Assembly (NCBI RefSeq): GCF_030433895.1
Contig: NZ_JARUXE010000031.1
Span: 1-57,703 of the forward strand
Reading direction: 5' to 3'
From: Arthrobacter sp. PsM3
Lineage (GTDB): Bacteria > Actinomycetota > Actinomycetes > Actinomycetales > Micrococcaceae
Length of the DNA: 57,703 bases
Below are positions 31,054 to 39,991 of the stretch, one piece after another. A program made the translations under genes and the position numbers. The notes under the pieces were generated by a model. That model was given only the letters and a program-made list of their open reading frames with translations, did not search any database and was not told the DNA's origin. Position 1 is the stretch's first letter; each line of letters opens with the position of its first letter.

Positions 31054-34000
31054 GGCGGTCCCGCTCGTCCCGGTATTCCTGGATGGTCATGTTCCGCAGC
31101 TGCGAATCGTTGCCGTTGGTGTTGGCCACGAAGCCCACGTGGGCCACAAACGGTTCGATCACATGGATCTTCTGCAGGGGCGTGACGATCAGCAGTTGGA
31201 GCTTCATCCGCTGGAACAGTTCCAGGCCGTACCGCGCGGACTCGTCCGAGCCGCGGCCGAAGGCCTCGTCGATCACCACGAACCGGAAGCTGCGGCCCTT
31301 GCCGGCGTTCCGGCCGCTGCCGCTTCCACTCCCGGTGCTGCCCTGCCCGGCCCCGAGCCCGAACTGGAACGCCAGCGCCGCGGCGAGGATGGTGTACGCC
31401 AGCTTCTCCTTCTGCCCGCCGGACTTGCCGCCCGAGTCGGTGAAGTGCTCGAACTCCTCGCCGGTCTCGGTCCACTTCTCCGAGGCGGAGAAGGTGAACC
31501 AGTTCCGCACGTCCGTGACCTTCGCCGTCCACCGCTCATCCAGGGTGGTCAGGCCCTCCCTGCCGCGGAACCGCTCGATCAGGCTCTCCACCTGCAGGTA
31601 CTTCTGCTCGGAGTACTGCTCGTCGTCCCCGATGGTGCCCTCCGAACAGGCGCGGAGGTCCGCCATGAACTGGCGGATGTCCTGGTCGCTGCTGTTCTGG
31701 TGTTCCAGCTGGATATGCCGGCCGCGGTTGTACTCGATGGTGGCCAGGGACAGGTTGATCTCGGTGATCCGGTTCACGATGTCCTGCCGGCGGCTGTCCA
31801 GGAACGCGTTGAAGGCCACCACCTCGTGGATGGTGTTCTGGTTCAGGGACTCCTTGAAGTGCGCCTCGAACTTGGGCAGGTCGTTCTTCTCCAGCTGGTC
31901 CAGGAGCCGTTCGTAGTCACCGGCGGCGTCCAGGGATGCGTCGATTTCCGTGGTCTCGTTCGGGTATTTGTTCCGGAAGTCGGCCATCAGCCGCACCGTG
32001 CCGGCCTCCGCCGTCGCCAGCCGCTTGGACAGGGCATCAATGGACTTGGTCAGCTCGGACCGCACCAGGCTTTCCACCGCCACCGTGTTCTTGTAGGTGA
32101 GGACCTTCTCCCCGGGCGCCGCCGCGGCGAGGCCGGCGACGGAGGCCAGCAGGCCGGCGTCGTCCGTCAGCGGCTGCTCCTGCAGCAGCGCCCGGCATTC
32201 GTCGACCGCCTCCGCCAGGTTCTCCGCCTCTTCGTTGTTGCCGCCGAGCCGCTCGCGGATCTTGTCCGCCTTGCTCACCTGCCGGTCGAGGTCGGCGTTC
32301 AGCGCGGCTTCCCGGGCTGCCAGCTCCTGCAGGATGTCGCTGGCGGATTCCAGCGCCCGGCGCTCCTCCTTGATCTCCTGGATCCGCCGGGCCGTGAGCT
32401 CCCAGCTGATCTCGCCGAAATCGGACACGGAACGGACGGTGCCCAGCTGCTGGTTCCGGCGCCCGATGTCGCCGAGCTGCCCGTCGACCTTCGCCAGCTG
32501 CGTCTCCGCGACCTGGAGCTGGCCCTTGACCTCGTCCAGCTCGGCGAGGAACCGGTTGATCTTGTCCTGGTTGTCCCAGCCCAGCACGTAGTTCCGGCGG
32601 TCCGTCAGCTCGTTCCGGTCATCCTTCTCATGCCTGCCGCGTCCGCCCTTGAGCTGGCCGTTGGCGGTGAGCGCCTTGGGGAAGCGGCGGAAGTCCTCCA
32701 GCGAGTCGCAGCAGACGTAGTCGAAGCGGCTGGCGAGCTCATCCAGCAGGAAATCGCGGAACGGGGTGCCCTGCTTGATCGCGATCTTGGCGGCCAGCGT
32801 CCCGGGCTCCGCGGCCCTGGGGGAGTGCGCGTCGCCGACCTTCAGGTAGACCAGCCGGCCGCGGAGATTGTTCGCGTCCACCCAGCTGCTGACCGCCGCG
32901 TAGTGCTCCGACGGGACCAGCAGCGACACGGCGAAGCCGTGCAGCGTCCGTTCCGCCGCGCCTTCCCAGGCGGCCTCGCCCTCGCGGACGCGCAGCAGCT
33001 CCCCGGCGAACGGCAGCTCCTTCTCCTCCACACCGGTTCCCTCACACAGCCGACGCCGGATCTCCAGCTGCCGCAGCGGCAGCAGGTTGCGCCGGGACTG
33101 GAGGCTGGTCAGCTCGGCCTTGATCGCGGCGGAGCTTTCGGTGAGCTCCTTGCGCTGGACGGTCAGCCCGGTGCGGCGTTCCTGCAGCTCGCTGTGCTGC
33201 TCCGCCAGCCCGGATTCGACGGCGGCCAGCCGGTCCCGGTTGGCGTCGAACAGCACCCGGTCCTCCGGGGCGCGCAGGCCGAGCTCCGCCGCCGCTGCGG
33301 CGTAGCTCTGGTAGCGGGTCCGCTGTGCGTGCGCATCGGCGCCCAGTCGCGCGACGTCGGCGTCGATGGCTGCCAGACGGCCGCCGCCGTTGGTGCGGAT
33401 GTCCTCGGCCACCGCAGAGATCTCGTGCCGGAGTCCGGCGATCTTGGTAGTCAGCGACGCGCTGTCCTCGCGCAGCCGGACCCCGGTGCTCTCCAGCTCC
33501 GCCGCGTGTTCCAGGCTCAGGATGAGGCGCTGGTTGGTGAACCACGGGTGCAGCTGGTCCCGCTGGGCCCTGGCCAGCTCGTCCTCCACCGTGAGAGCGG
33601 CGTGCCGGGCGGCTCCCTCCCGGATGGGTGCCAGCAGGGCGATCTGGTCCTTGGCCCGCAGCACGGCGCCGTGGGCCTTCTTGAGGTCATCGAAGTGGTG
33701 GATCAGGTTGGTGATCCGGGCGGCAACATCGTCCTCGTCCAGCATGTTGGTGCGGACAAAGTGGGTGATGTTCTCCACCTGCTTCATGGAGACCGTGCGG
33801 TGGAAGAGCTCCATGGCCTGGTTCCCGCTGATGCCGAACTGCCGCTTGAACGCAGCCGCGTAGGGCTCGAACGTGTCATGGACAGTTGCACCCGCAGCTT
33901 TCAGCTTCTTCTTCAGCTTGGCGGGGTCCTGGCCGAAGTTAGAGAAGTCCCCGGCAATGGTCTGGTCCGTTTCCGCCAGCGAGTAGAAACGGTTGGGCTG

Positions 34001-34471
34001 CCCGGCCTCCTGCACCGCCCAGAGGGTGATGGCGAGCGTCACCGACTTTCCCAGCATCGCGTTGTGGAAGACCGCCAGCACCACCGTGAGGGTGCCGGTG
34101 CCGCGGAGCGAGACCGGCTTGGAGTATTCACCGCCGGTGCTGCGGGTGCTCTTGTGGAAGCCCCGCACGTAGGACATCAGGGTGCGTTCCTTCTTCTGCG
34201 CCCCGGCGGCCTTGTTGTATTCGATCTTGTTGGCCGGCAGCAGCAGGGTGGTGATCGCGTCCACCACGGTGGACTTTCCGGAGCCGATGTCGCCGGTGAG
34301 CAGGCTGTTGGCACCGTCCAGCCGGAAGGTCCGGACGCCCTGGTGGAAGGTGCCCCAGTTGAGCAGTTCCAGACGGTGCAGCCGGTAACCCGGGGGAGTG
34401 CCGGCGTCGTCCGTGGTCTGTTCGAGAGGTTCGTCCAGGCTGAAGAGGCTGTCCTGCAGGTCGGCGGTCAT
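31046..34471 (-). CDS. jetC: Wadjet subunit JetC, SMC-like ATPase
   Basis: A 1141-residue SMC/MukB/SbcC-type ATPase, the loop-extruding motor of Wadjet. Walker A is GDIGSGKST at residues 60-68. The ABC signature region is SGGKSGGQKEKLAYTI and Walker B is FVVIDEAFGRGSDES near residue 1066. Between them lie two long coiled-coil arms separated by a hinge-like segment with VPSEHYAAVSSWVDANNL and SRFDYVCCDSLEDFRRFPKA. It is coupled to jetB by ATGA at its start and overlaps jetD at its end. It acts in the cytoplasm as a dimer on DNA with JetA and JetB. A long open frame on the opposite strand is a GC-rich shadow. Confidence 0.95.
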   Translation of the reverse strand: MTADLQDSLFSLDEPLEQTTDDAGTPPGYRLHRLELLNWGTFHQGVRTFRLDGANSLLTGDIGSGKSTVVDAITTLLLPANKIEYNKAAGAQKKERTLMSYVRGFHKSTRSTGGEYSKPVSLRGTGTLTVVLAVFHNAMLGKSVTLAITLWAVQEAGQPNRFYSLAETDQTIAGDFSNFGQDPAKLKKKLKAAGATVHDTFEPYAAAFKRQFGISGNQAMELFHRTVSMKQVENITHFVRTNMLDEDDVAARITNLIHHFDDLKKAHGAVLRAKDQIALLAPIREGAARHAALTVEDELARAQRDQLHPWFTNQRLILSLEHAAELESTGVRLREDSASLTTKIAGLRHEISAVAEDIRTNGGGRLAAIDADVARLGADAHAQRTRYQSYAAAAAELGLRAPEDRVLFDANRDRLAAVESGLAEQHSELQERRTGLTVQRKELTESSAAIKAELTSLQSRRNLLPLRQLEIRRRLCEGTGVEEKELPFAGELLRVREGEAAWEGAAERTLHGFAVSLLVPSEHYAAVSSWVDANNLRGRLVYLKVGDAHSPRAAEPGTLAAKIAIKQGTPFRDFLLDELASRFDYVCCDSLEDFRRFPKALTANGQLKGGRGRHEKDDRNELTDRRNYVLGWDNQDKINRFLAELDEVKGQLQVAETQLAKVDGQLGDIGRRNQQLGTVRSVSDFGEISWELTARRIQEIKEERRALESASDILQELAAREAALNADLDRQVSKADKIRERLGGNNEEAENLAEAVDECRALLQEQPLTDDAGLLASVAGLAAAAPGEKVLTYKNTVAVESLVRSELTKSIDALSKRLATAEAGTVRLMADFRNKYPNETTEIDASLDAAGDYERLLDQLEKNDLPKFEAHFKESLNQNTIHEVVAFNAFLDSRRQDIVNRITEINLSLATIEYNRGRHIQLEHQNSSDQDIRQFMADLRACSEGTIGDDEQYSEQKYLQVESLIERFRGREGLTTLDERWTAKVTDVRNWFTFSASEKWTETGEEFEHFTDSGGKSGGQKEKLAYTILAAALAFQFGLGAGQGSTGSGSGSGRNAGKGRSFRFVVIDEAFGRGSDESARYGLELFQRMKLQLLIVTPLQKIHVIEPFVAHVGFVANTNGNDSQLRNMTIQEYRDERDRRA

Positions 34472-35160
34472 GCGGGCTCCCCGTCGCTGCTGTCCTGTTC
34501 GCTAATGTCCCGTGCGGCCGGTTCGTCCGGGCTGGTGCCCGTGGCGGGGCCCGGGGAACCGTCCAAGGTGGCCCGGTAGTCCGCCAGCCGCGCGTCGAAC
34601 TCCTCCAGCCACTGGGCGTCCACGTAGGCCTTCAGGATCCGGGCCACCTCGTACGTCCCGGGCTGTCCGCGCAGCTGGCGGAGGAAGCCCAGCTCCACCA
34701 CCTTCTTGATGTTGGCGCCCAGCTTGTCCAGGATCCTGGCCTGGTTGCTGGATTCGGGCAGGAAAACGGCCACCATGTCCATGATCTCCTGCTCGGTCAT
34801 GATGAGGCGGGGATCGCTGCTGTTGGTGTCGAATTCGAGCATGCGGCCGCGCAGCAGGGCCAGCAGGAGGCTGACGTCGAAGGTCAGCCGGCGCCGCTGG
34901 ATGAGCCGGGGGAGGTTGCCCTCCGGGTCCTCCCGCGACCTGAGGAACGCATAGCCCTCCGACTCATCCAGGATCAGGTCCAGCCCCAGCACGGCCACGT
35001 AGTCGCGGGCCTGGGACTCCAGCGCCGTCAGTGACTGCCAGATCTTCTCGTCCGCTTCGGCGTACACCACACCCCGGAACAGGCGGGTCACGACGCCGGG
35101 AAGTTCCTCGGGTGTCCGGGTTTCCGCCGGGTGCGTGGCGGGGGATGCGGCGGGGTTCAT
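34468..35160 (-). CDS. jetB: Wadjet subunit JetB (DUF4194, kite-like)
   Basis: A 230-residue subunit equivalent to MukE/kite proteins. The DUF4194 core is visible: VTRLFRGVVYAEADEKIWQS, then LGLDLILDESEGYAFLRSRE, then RRRLTFDVSLLLALLRGRML, and the winged-helix C-terminal half with LGFLRQLRGQPGTYEVARIL. It bridges JetA and JetC in the condensin-like complex. ATG 35160 is the start because it overlaps the jetA stop as ATGA. A longer upstream extension lies within jetA and is not coding. Downstream it overlaps jetC by 4 bases. Confidence 0.9.
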   Translation of the reverse strand: MNPAASPATHPAETRTPEELPGVVTRLFRGVVYAEADEKIWQSLTALESQARDYVAVLGLDLILDESEGYAFLRSREDPEGNLPRLIQRRRLTFDVSLLLALLRGRMLEFDTNSSDPRLIMTEQEIMDMVAVFLPESSNQARILDKLGANIKKVVELGFLRQLRGQPGTYEVARILKAYVDAQWLEEFDARLADYRATLDGSPGPATGTSPDEPAARDISEQDSSDGEPA

Positions 35161-36605
35161 GCGGGCCTCACAAAGATGATCTGGTCGATGGTCGCTTCGC
35201 GGATGCTGCCGTCCGGCAGGGACCAGGAGAGCTGCTGGGTGGTTTCGGGGTGGATGCTGGCCCACTCGGATTCGCTGGCCAGCTGGTAGTAGGCCACGAT
35301 CTCGGCGAGGCCCTGCTGCAGCGGATGGGCGTCCGTGATCTCGGCGAGGGTGGCCTGTTCGGTGCCGGCCAGGACGTCGTCGACGCTGGATTTGAGCCGC
35401 TCCGTGTCCACGTGGAACTGGCTGAACAGGGCGCCGGCGTCCACATCCGCGTCGTCGGCGGCCACGACGTCGTCGTCCACCATCACCTTCCGGCTGGGCT
35501 CATAGAGGGGCCGCTCGAACGGCAGGGCCGCGGCCACGTCCACGGACGGCGCGGCGATCTCCATGAAGACGCCCGACGGCGGCGCGTCCCGGGTGCCCAG
35601 CGCCCCGGTTTCGATGCTCCGGATCAGCCGCATGATCCGCTTGTTCTCCAGGAAGACCTTGTCATCGAGGAGCCGGCGCATCTGCTGGGACAGCTGGCGG
35701 ACCGTCGCCTGGGTCTGCTCGACGGCGGGCAGCCAGTCCTGGTGGAGGTTGGTGACGGTCTGGAGGTTCTCGGCGCCGGCCAGCGTCTCGATCCGGGTGG
35801 CGCGCTGCAGCAGGTCCTTCAGCTCGGTGCGCAGCTGCGGGGACATCAGGTAGTCCCAAAAGCCCTGGAATGTCCGGCCCTGCAGGGAGCTGCTGATGTC
35901 CTGCTGGTTGGCGAAGATGGTTTCCAGGAGCTCGCCCTGGCTGCCGTCCCACGTGGCGATCTGTTCGCGGACCTGGCGGTCCAGTTTCCGGAAGTTCTGC
36001 TCGACCTCGCGGAAGTCGGAGAGCAGGTCCTTGGCCAGCGACGTCAGCTGCTGGAAGTGGTCCAGGGCTTCCGGGGCGGTCATGACCCTGATGCTGCCGT
36101 CCCGGATCCGCTGCATCTCCGCGTCGATGCCGTCGCGCTGGCGCTGGAGCTCGGCCAGCCGCACTTCGGGGTCTGTTTCGGACTGCTGGACCAGGGCCTT
36201 GAGGACGGCGAAGATGCTGGTCAGCCGCGACTGGGTGGCCACGAAGTCCCGGCCGCGCAGGCTCTCGACCCAGTGCACCACGTCCTCCGCCGCGGCGGTG
36301 AGATCGTAGCGGGGCTCGTCCTGGCCGGGCACGTAGTATTTGCGCAGCCAGGCCCGCTCCGGGGCCGCCCAGTCGTCGAGGTACTCCGACGCCGGGCGGG
36401 GGAACTTGTCCTCGCCGAAGACGTCGCGCAGGCCGAACAGGACGTCGTCGAGGTGGTCGATCAGCTCCTGGCGGCCGATGTCGCGCTGGTTGGGCCCGGT
36501 GAAGGCTTTGATGAAGAAGGAGACCGCCAGCGGGGCGTTCTGCGCGCGCAGCAGCGACCATCCGGCGTGGTTTTCACGCAGCGAACTGATTGCGTAGTAG
36601 TCCAT
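35157..36605 (-). CDS. jetA: Wadjet subunit JetA (DUF3375, kleisin-like)
   Basis: First gene of the jetABCD operon, 482 residues, of the DUF3375/MukF-like kleisin family. The N-terminus (HAGWSLLRAQNAPLAVSFF) is a winged-helix-type dimerisation part. The middle is helical and coiled (LTSLAKDLLSDFREVEQNFR). The C-terminal part ends in the jetB overlap. Kleisins close the SMC ring. ATG 36605 has AAGGA 6 bases upstream. The promoter must lie in the 378-base gap shared with the divergent membrane-protein gene. Confidence 0.9.
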   Translation of the reverse strand: MDYYAISSLRENHAGWSLLRAQNAPLAVSFFIKAFTGPNQRDIGRQELIDHLDDVLFGLRDVFGEDKFPRPASEYLDDWAAPERAWLRKYYVPGQDEPRYDLTAAAEDVVHWVESLRGRDFVATQSRLTSIFAVLKALVQQSETDPEVRLAELQRQRDGIDAEMQRIRDGSIRVMTAPEALDHFQQLTSLAKDLLSDFREVEQNFRKLDRQVREQIATWDGSQGELLETIFANQQDISSSLQGRTFQGFWDYLMSPQLRTELKDLLQRATRIETLAGAENLQTVTNLHQDWLPAVEQTQATVRQLSQQMRRLLDDKVFLENKRIMRLIRSIETGALGTRDAPPSGVFMEIAAPSVDVAAALPFERPLYEPSRKVMVDDDVVAADDADVDAGALFSQFHVDTERLKSSVDDVLAGTEQATLAEITDAHPLQQGLAEIVAYYQLASESEWASIHPETTQQLSWSLPDGSIREATIDQIIFVRPA

Positions 36606-36983
36606 CGTGTCCTTGATGCGGCGTGCGTGCTGAGGTTAAGGCCTAAGGTACATGCGACCACAGACATGCTGTGGAGGAGAAGTCGACTTTCCTATTTAGT
36701 GCGGGGTGTGCCGGGGGCGGATTAGGATCGCGGCGGCCCAGGGGAGGCGGTGCGCCTCTGGGCAGGTATGGATGCCGGCAAGTTACATCATCGCTGCGTC
36801 GTGCACGCCAAAGTCCTGAAACTCGGCGCTGGGGTCCGGACGACGGGTTATAACCATTGGGCCGGACTCTGCTGATCTCCATCCTCTCGACGGGGTGCCC
36901 GATTAGGGGCTTAGTCCCCTGTAAGGGACGGCCTGCAGCGCGCCTACTAAGAAGAATTAAGTTCTCGTTCTTTGGGGGTCAAG
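36606..36983. promoter_or_regulatory. Divergent region, jetA / membrane protein gene
   Basis: A 378-base gap that must hold the jet operon promoter and that of the 36984 gene. It also contains an IS110-like remnant at 36750-36809. No clear operator palindrome was seen. Confidence 0.4.
36750..36809 (+). pseudogene. IS110-family transposase N-terminal remnant
   Basis: Twenty codons read VRLWAGMDAGKLHHRCVVHA, matching the N-terminal (D)xGKxxHH strand of IS110 DEDD transposases. The frame then loses similarity. It is a short scar of an insertion element beside the Wadjet operon. Confidence 0.4.
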
Positions 36984-39059
36984 GTGGAATTGATCGGATC
37001 TTTGTTCGGGATCATGATTGAATTTTTTTCCAACGCGATGCGGAATTTCGGGAATCTATTCTCGTCGCTCAATGACTTTCGCGGCATCGTCGCCTTTTTC
37101 ATTGCCTTTGCCATCATCCTTGGGGTCAGTCGATTGCTGGCCTACTGGATCATTAGGCCCAAATTCGTCCTGAACCCGGCCGCTCGGCGAGAAAGCACCG
37201 CGATCTGGGCGGTGGGCCTAGCTTTTGCCGCTTTTTCCGCTGGGTGGTGGGCGTGGGGCGGTATTCCCGGCGGCGACAATATTGGTACTTGGGTCGCCCC
37301 GTCCGCGCTGATGTTGGCTGTCCTGGGTGCGCTCCTTCTGGCATTCGGGCTGGGCAGCCAGCTCCGGATTGAGGTCACAGTTAGGGGGTCTGACGGCAAC
37401 TCCGATGCTGCCGCTTCCCAGTACGTCCTTGCATCCATTGAGCAGATTGGCGCCGGCCGCCCGCGTGGCCTGTCCTACCCGCATGGTTCTGACGCTTCCG
37501 CATTTGTCGACGCTGTCCTCACGAGCGGCGCGACCAGCGACGCGCCGAAGTGGCTTTCCGCAATCTTGAACGCAGCGCGCGGACTATTGATCTTTCCGCC
37601 GCCTTGGCAGATTGAGGTGTCCCTGCCGAACACTGCCACCGCCGCTGTCCGCATCACCAGAAACGGGCGTAAGGCTGACACGGAACTCATTAACTACGCG
37701 TCGTTTCTCCCGTCGTCTCCGAAGGAGCCCACGGGCGCAGATGCCAAGCGCGTACTGCTCAGCGGCGTTGCCGCGTTCACGCTTATGACGCTGACGCGTG
37801 CATATCCGGATCTAAGGGACGGACTCGCCGGGGCCACGAGTTGGCGGAGCGTGACACGTCAAGTCTTGGCCTCGTTGCCGCCATGGACCAACGATTCGGC
37901 CTGTCGCCGCTCTCTCCTCGCCAACGCGGTGGACGAAGACCCTGGCAATAAGGCGGCATGGCTCGGATACCTGGTCAACGGGCGATTCGGAGGCTCGGAA
38001 AAGTCACTGAAGTCCTTGACCGCCGCCCTGGAAGAACTCAGGAATTCGCTCGACGGAGAAGCCGACACGTCCCTCGATATGGCACTGCGCATCCGGCTCC
38101 TGAAAGTCCTGACAACCGGCTATAACAACCTCAGGCTCAAGGTAAGTAGAGATATGCAGGCGGCGGTGATCCATCAAGGGCTTGAAGCGGCTACGGCCTT
38201 GATGCAAGCCGTCCAACAAGCGGGCTCAGACCAATCCCTTGCCGGAACTCGCGTGAGCGATTTCGCCGTTCGGATGCAGCCGGTAGCTGCACAGCTTTAC
38301 CTGCACGTACACCGGCTCCAGGACGCGGTGGAAGGTCCCTTGGTGGCACACGCCCAGGACCTGAGTTCCCTCGCCAGGGAATGGGACACCGGAGACATCC
38401 AAACCAGGTCCCTCCGCTACCTCTACAGCCGTGCCTGCAACGCCCTTGAAGAGAACCAGAGCGATCATTCGGGGGCTCTACACGACCTCGAGATCGCGTT
38501 CGGCTTAGAAGATCTGAAGGAGTCCGCTGCTTCCGATCCGTCGTTTAGGACCCTCCGCTCGAATCCAGCCTTTATTGCCATGGCTTCAAGGAGGCCACGC
38601 CTCAAATCTTTGGACGCTCTCAAAGTTCATGCATCCGCGCTGGAAGCCCAAGGCATCCACTCGCCCGCAGACCTCCTCAAGAGGTTCGGTTCCGACAGCG
38701 CGCAAGACTGGGCGAAGACCTTGAAAGTCTCCGAAGAGACAGTGAAATGGTTTAAAGGACTCTGTAGGCTCGAAGAATCCTGCCCGGACGGGGCCATGTC
38801 CATTTTGTGGACCAACCTGCTCGGCGAAGAAGACATCGACGATCCGGAAGCTCTCGTAAAATTCGCCAATGTAATCGGCACCCCTTCCGACGATATTTAC
38901 GGCCGGATGGTGGCTACTGCCGAGATGCGAAGCATTGATCCCCCGCGCCCGGAAGAGATCCGGTCCTGGGCGGCTCGAGTCCGCGCAGGCGCGGGGGGCG
39001 CCCGGCCTGCGGTCTCCGAAACAGAAGGCAGCATCACCGTTGTTGACATCCATTTGTAA
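36984..39059 (+). CDS. Hypothetical membrane-anchored protein with helical C-terminal domain
   Basis: A 691-residue protein I cannot assign to a family. Three predicted membrane helices lie in the first 130 residues (about 34-54, 70-91 and 104-124). The remaining 560 residues are cytoplasmic and largely alpha-helical, with TPR-like stretches (DPGNKAAWLGYLVNGRFGGS). Near residue 550 a helix-hairpin-helix-like segment (LEAQGIHSPADLLKRFGSDS) resembles DUF4332-type modules. No kinase, protease or nuclease motif is visible. The GTG at 36984 has GGGGG 5 bases upstream. A TTG 12 bases earlier is an alternative. It is divergent from the Wadjet operon and next to vapBC, so a role in defence is possible. 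Confidence 0.7.
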   Translation: MELIGSLFGIMIEFFSNAMRNFGNLFSSLNDFRGIVAFFIAFAIILGVSRLLAYWIIRPKFVLNPAARRESTAIWAVGLAFAAFSAGWWAWGGIPGGDNIGTWVAPSALMLAVLGALLLAFGLGSQLRIEVTVRGSDGNSDAAASQYVLASIEQIGAGRPRGLSYPHGSDASAFVDAVLTSGATSDAPKWLSAILNAARGLLIFPPPWQIEVSLPNTATAAVRITRNGRKADTELINYASFLPSSPKEPTGADAKRVLLSGVAAFTLMTLTRAYPDLRDGLAGATSWRSVTRQVLASLPPWTNDSACRRSLLANAVDEDPGNKAAWLGYLVNGRFGGSEKSLKSLTAALEELRNSLDGEADTSLDMALRIRLLKVLTTGYNNLRLKVSRDMQAAVIHQGLEAATALMQAVQQAGSDQSLAGTRVSDFAVRMQPVAAQLYLHVHRLQDAVEGPLVAHAQDLSSLAREWDTGDIQTRSLRYLYSRACNALEENQSDHSGALHDLEIAFGLEDLKESAASDPSFRTLRSNPAFIAMASRRPRLKSLDALKVHASALEAQGIHSPADLLKRFGSDSAQDWAKTLKVSEETVKWFKGLCRLEESCPDGAMSILWTNLLGEEDIDDPEALVKFANVIGTPSDDIYGRMVATAEMRSIDPPRPEEIRSWAARVRAGAGGARPAVSETEGSITVVDIHL

Positions 39060-39193
39060 AAGGAAACCACCCCGGTCCGCGACCCCAGCAGGGTTGAAGG
39101 AACACCCGCCACCCGCTTCCGGTCCACTGGCCGCTGCGCGGGAACTGAGCCGGGGCCTCGCACGGCCCGTTCAGGGTTCGGTGCGGGTGAGCA

Positions 39194-39592
39194 TCAATTC
39201 GCGCGGCCCGGGGACAGAACGTTGAGCCCGGCGTCGACCGCTGCGGCCAGCAGTTCGGCGTCGTAGGCCACCAGAACGTCGGACTGCAGCCGGATGGCGG
39301 CGGCGAGGTGGATGGCATCAGCGCTCCGCAAACCGCCGGGCAAGGCCGCCGCGTACATCAGGTCCGAGCGCGCCAGATCCACCAGGTTAATCCCGCCGAG
39401 CACGGAATTGACCAGCTGACCGGGGAAACCGCGCCGGTGCGCCGCGCAGTGCAGTTCCGTGTAGAGCAGCATGGACGCCACCAGCATGTCACCGCGCCCC
39501 GCCGCTGCTGAGAGGTACGTGGCGGCAGCGGATGATTCCTCTTCCTCCACGACCAGTTTGAGGACAGCCAATGTGTCCACGTAGATGATCAA
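39194..39592 (-). CDS. vapC: VapC-type PIN-domain toxin
   Basis: A 132-residue PIN ribonuclease. The four acidic residues of the Mg site are in place: D6 (IYVDTLAV), E46 (LYTELHCA), D91 (RSADAIHLA) and D110 (VAYDAEL). When free it would cleave RNA, typically tRNA or rRNA, and stop growth. It is translationally coupled to the antitoxin by ATGA at 39589-39592, in antitoxin-first order. Located in the defence zone, it may stabilise the region or act in abortive infection. Confidence 0.9.
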   Translation of the reverse strand: MIIYVDTLAVLKLVVEEEESSAAATYLSAAAGRGDMLVASMLLYTELHCAAHRRGFPGQLVNSVLGGINLVDLARSDLMYAAALPGGLRSADAIHLAAAIRLQSDVLVAYDAELLAAAVDAGLNVLSPGRAN

Positions 39593-39852
39593 CGGTCCCC
39601 GCGGAGGTCGGCCAGGATTTCCGCCGTGCCCCCGGCCTGGCGGACGCGCGGCAGTGCCTGAAAGTCAACGACACCGGCAGCCGGCCGCACCTGACCCGCC
39701 AACAGCAGACGTTCGAAGGGGGAGGATGACGGGGGGATCAGGGTGGCGGCGACCTCGCCGTTGTTTGTGACATCGATGGTTTCGCCGTTTTTGACGCGCT
39801 CAAGAATCTTGCTGCTCTGGTTGCGCAGTTCGCGGTGCGGGATGGTTGTCAT
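39589..39852 (-). CDS. vapB: VapB-type antitoxin, Phd/YefM fold
   Basis: An 87-residue antitoxin. The N-terminal RELRNQSSKILERVKNGE, followed by TIDVTNNGEVAATLIP, is the Phd/YefM DNA-binding fold. The C-terminal part (GVVDFQALPRVRQAGG) is the flexible toxin-wrapping tail. It binds VapC and represses the shared promoter. ATG 39852 has GGAGG 5 bases upstream. An upstream in-frame ATG lacks an RBS. Confidence 0.9.
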   Translation of the reverse strand: MTTIPHRELRNQSSKILERVKNGETIDVTNNGEVAATLIPPSSSPFERLLLAGQVRPAAGVVDFQALPRVRQAGGTAEILADLRGDR

Positions 39853-39991
39853 GGCTGCCTCCGTAGCAAGTGTAGCAACCATGGACGCGGGCGGGAATGG
39901 CCTCCCGGCGACCGGCACGGCCTTGGTATACCTGCCTAAATAGGGGTCCGACAACGAGGGTGAAATGTAACGAACTGGTAACATAGGGTCA

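Noticed and set aside
30953..34579. A 1208-codon plus-strand frame opposite jetC
   Set aside because: Leu/Val/Gln/Gly-rich shadow of the SMC coiled coils. jetC itself has full catalytic motifs.
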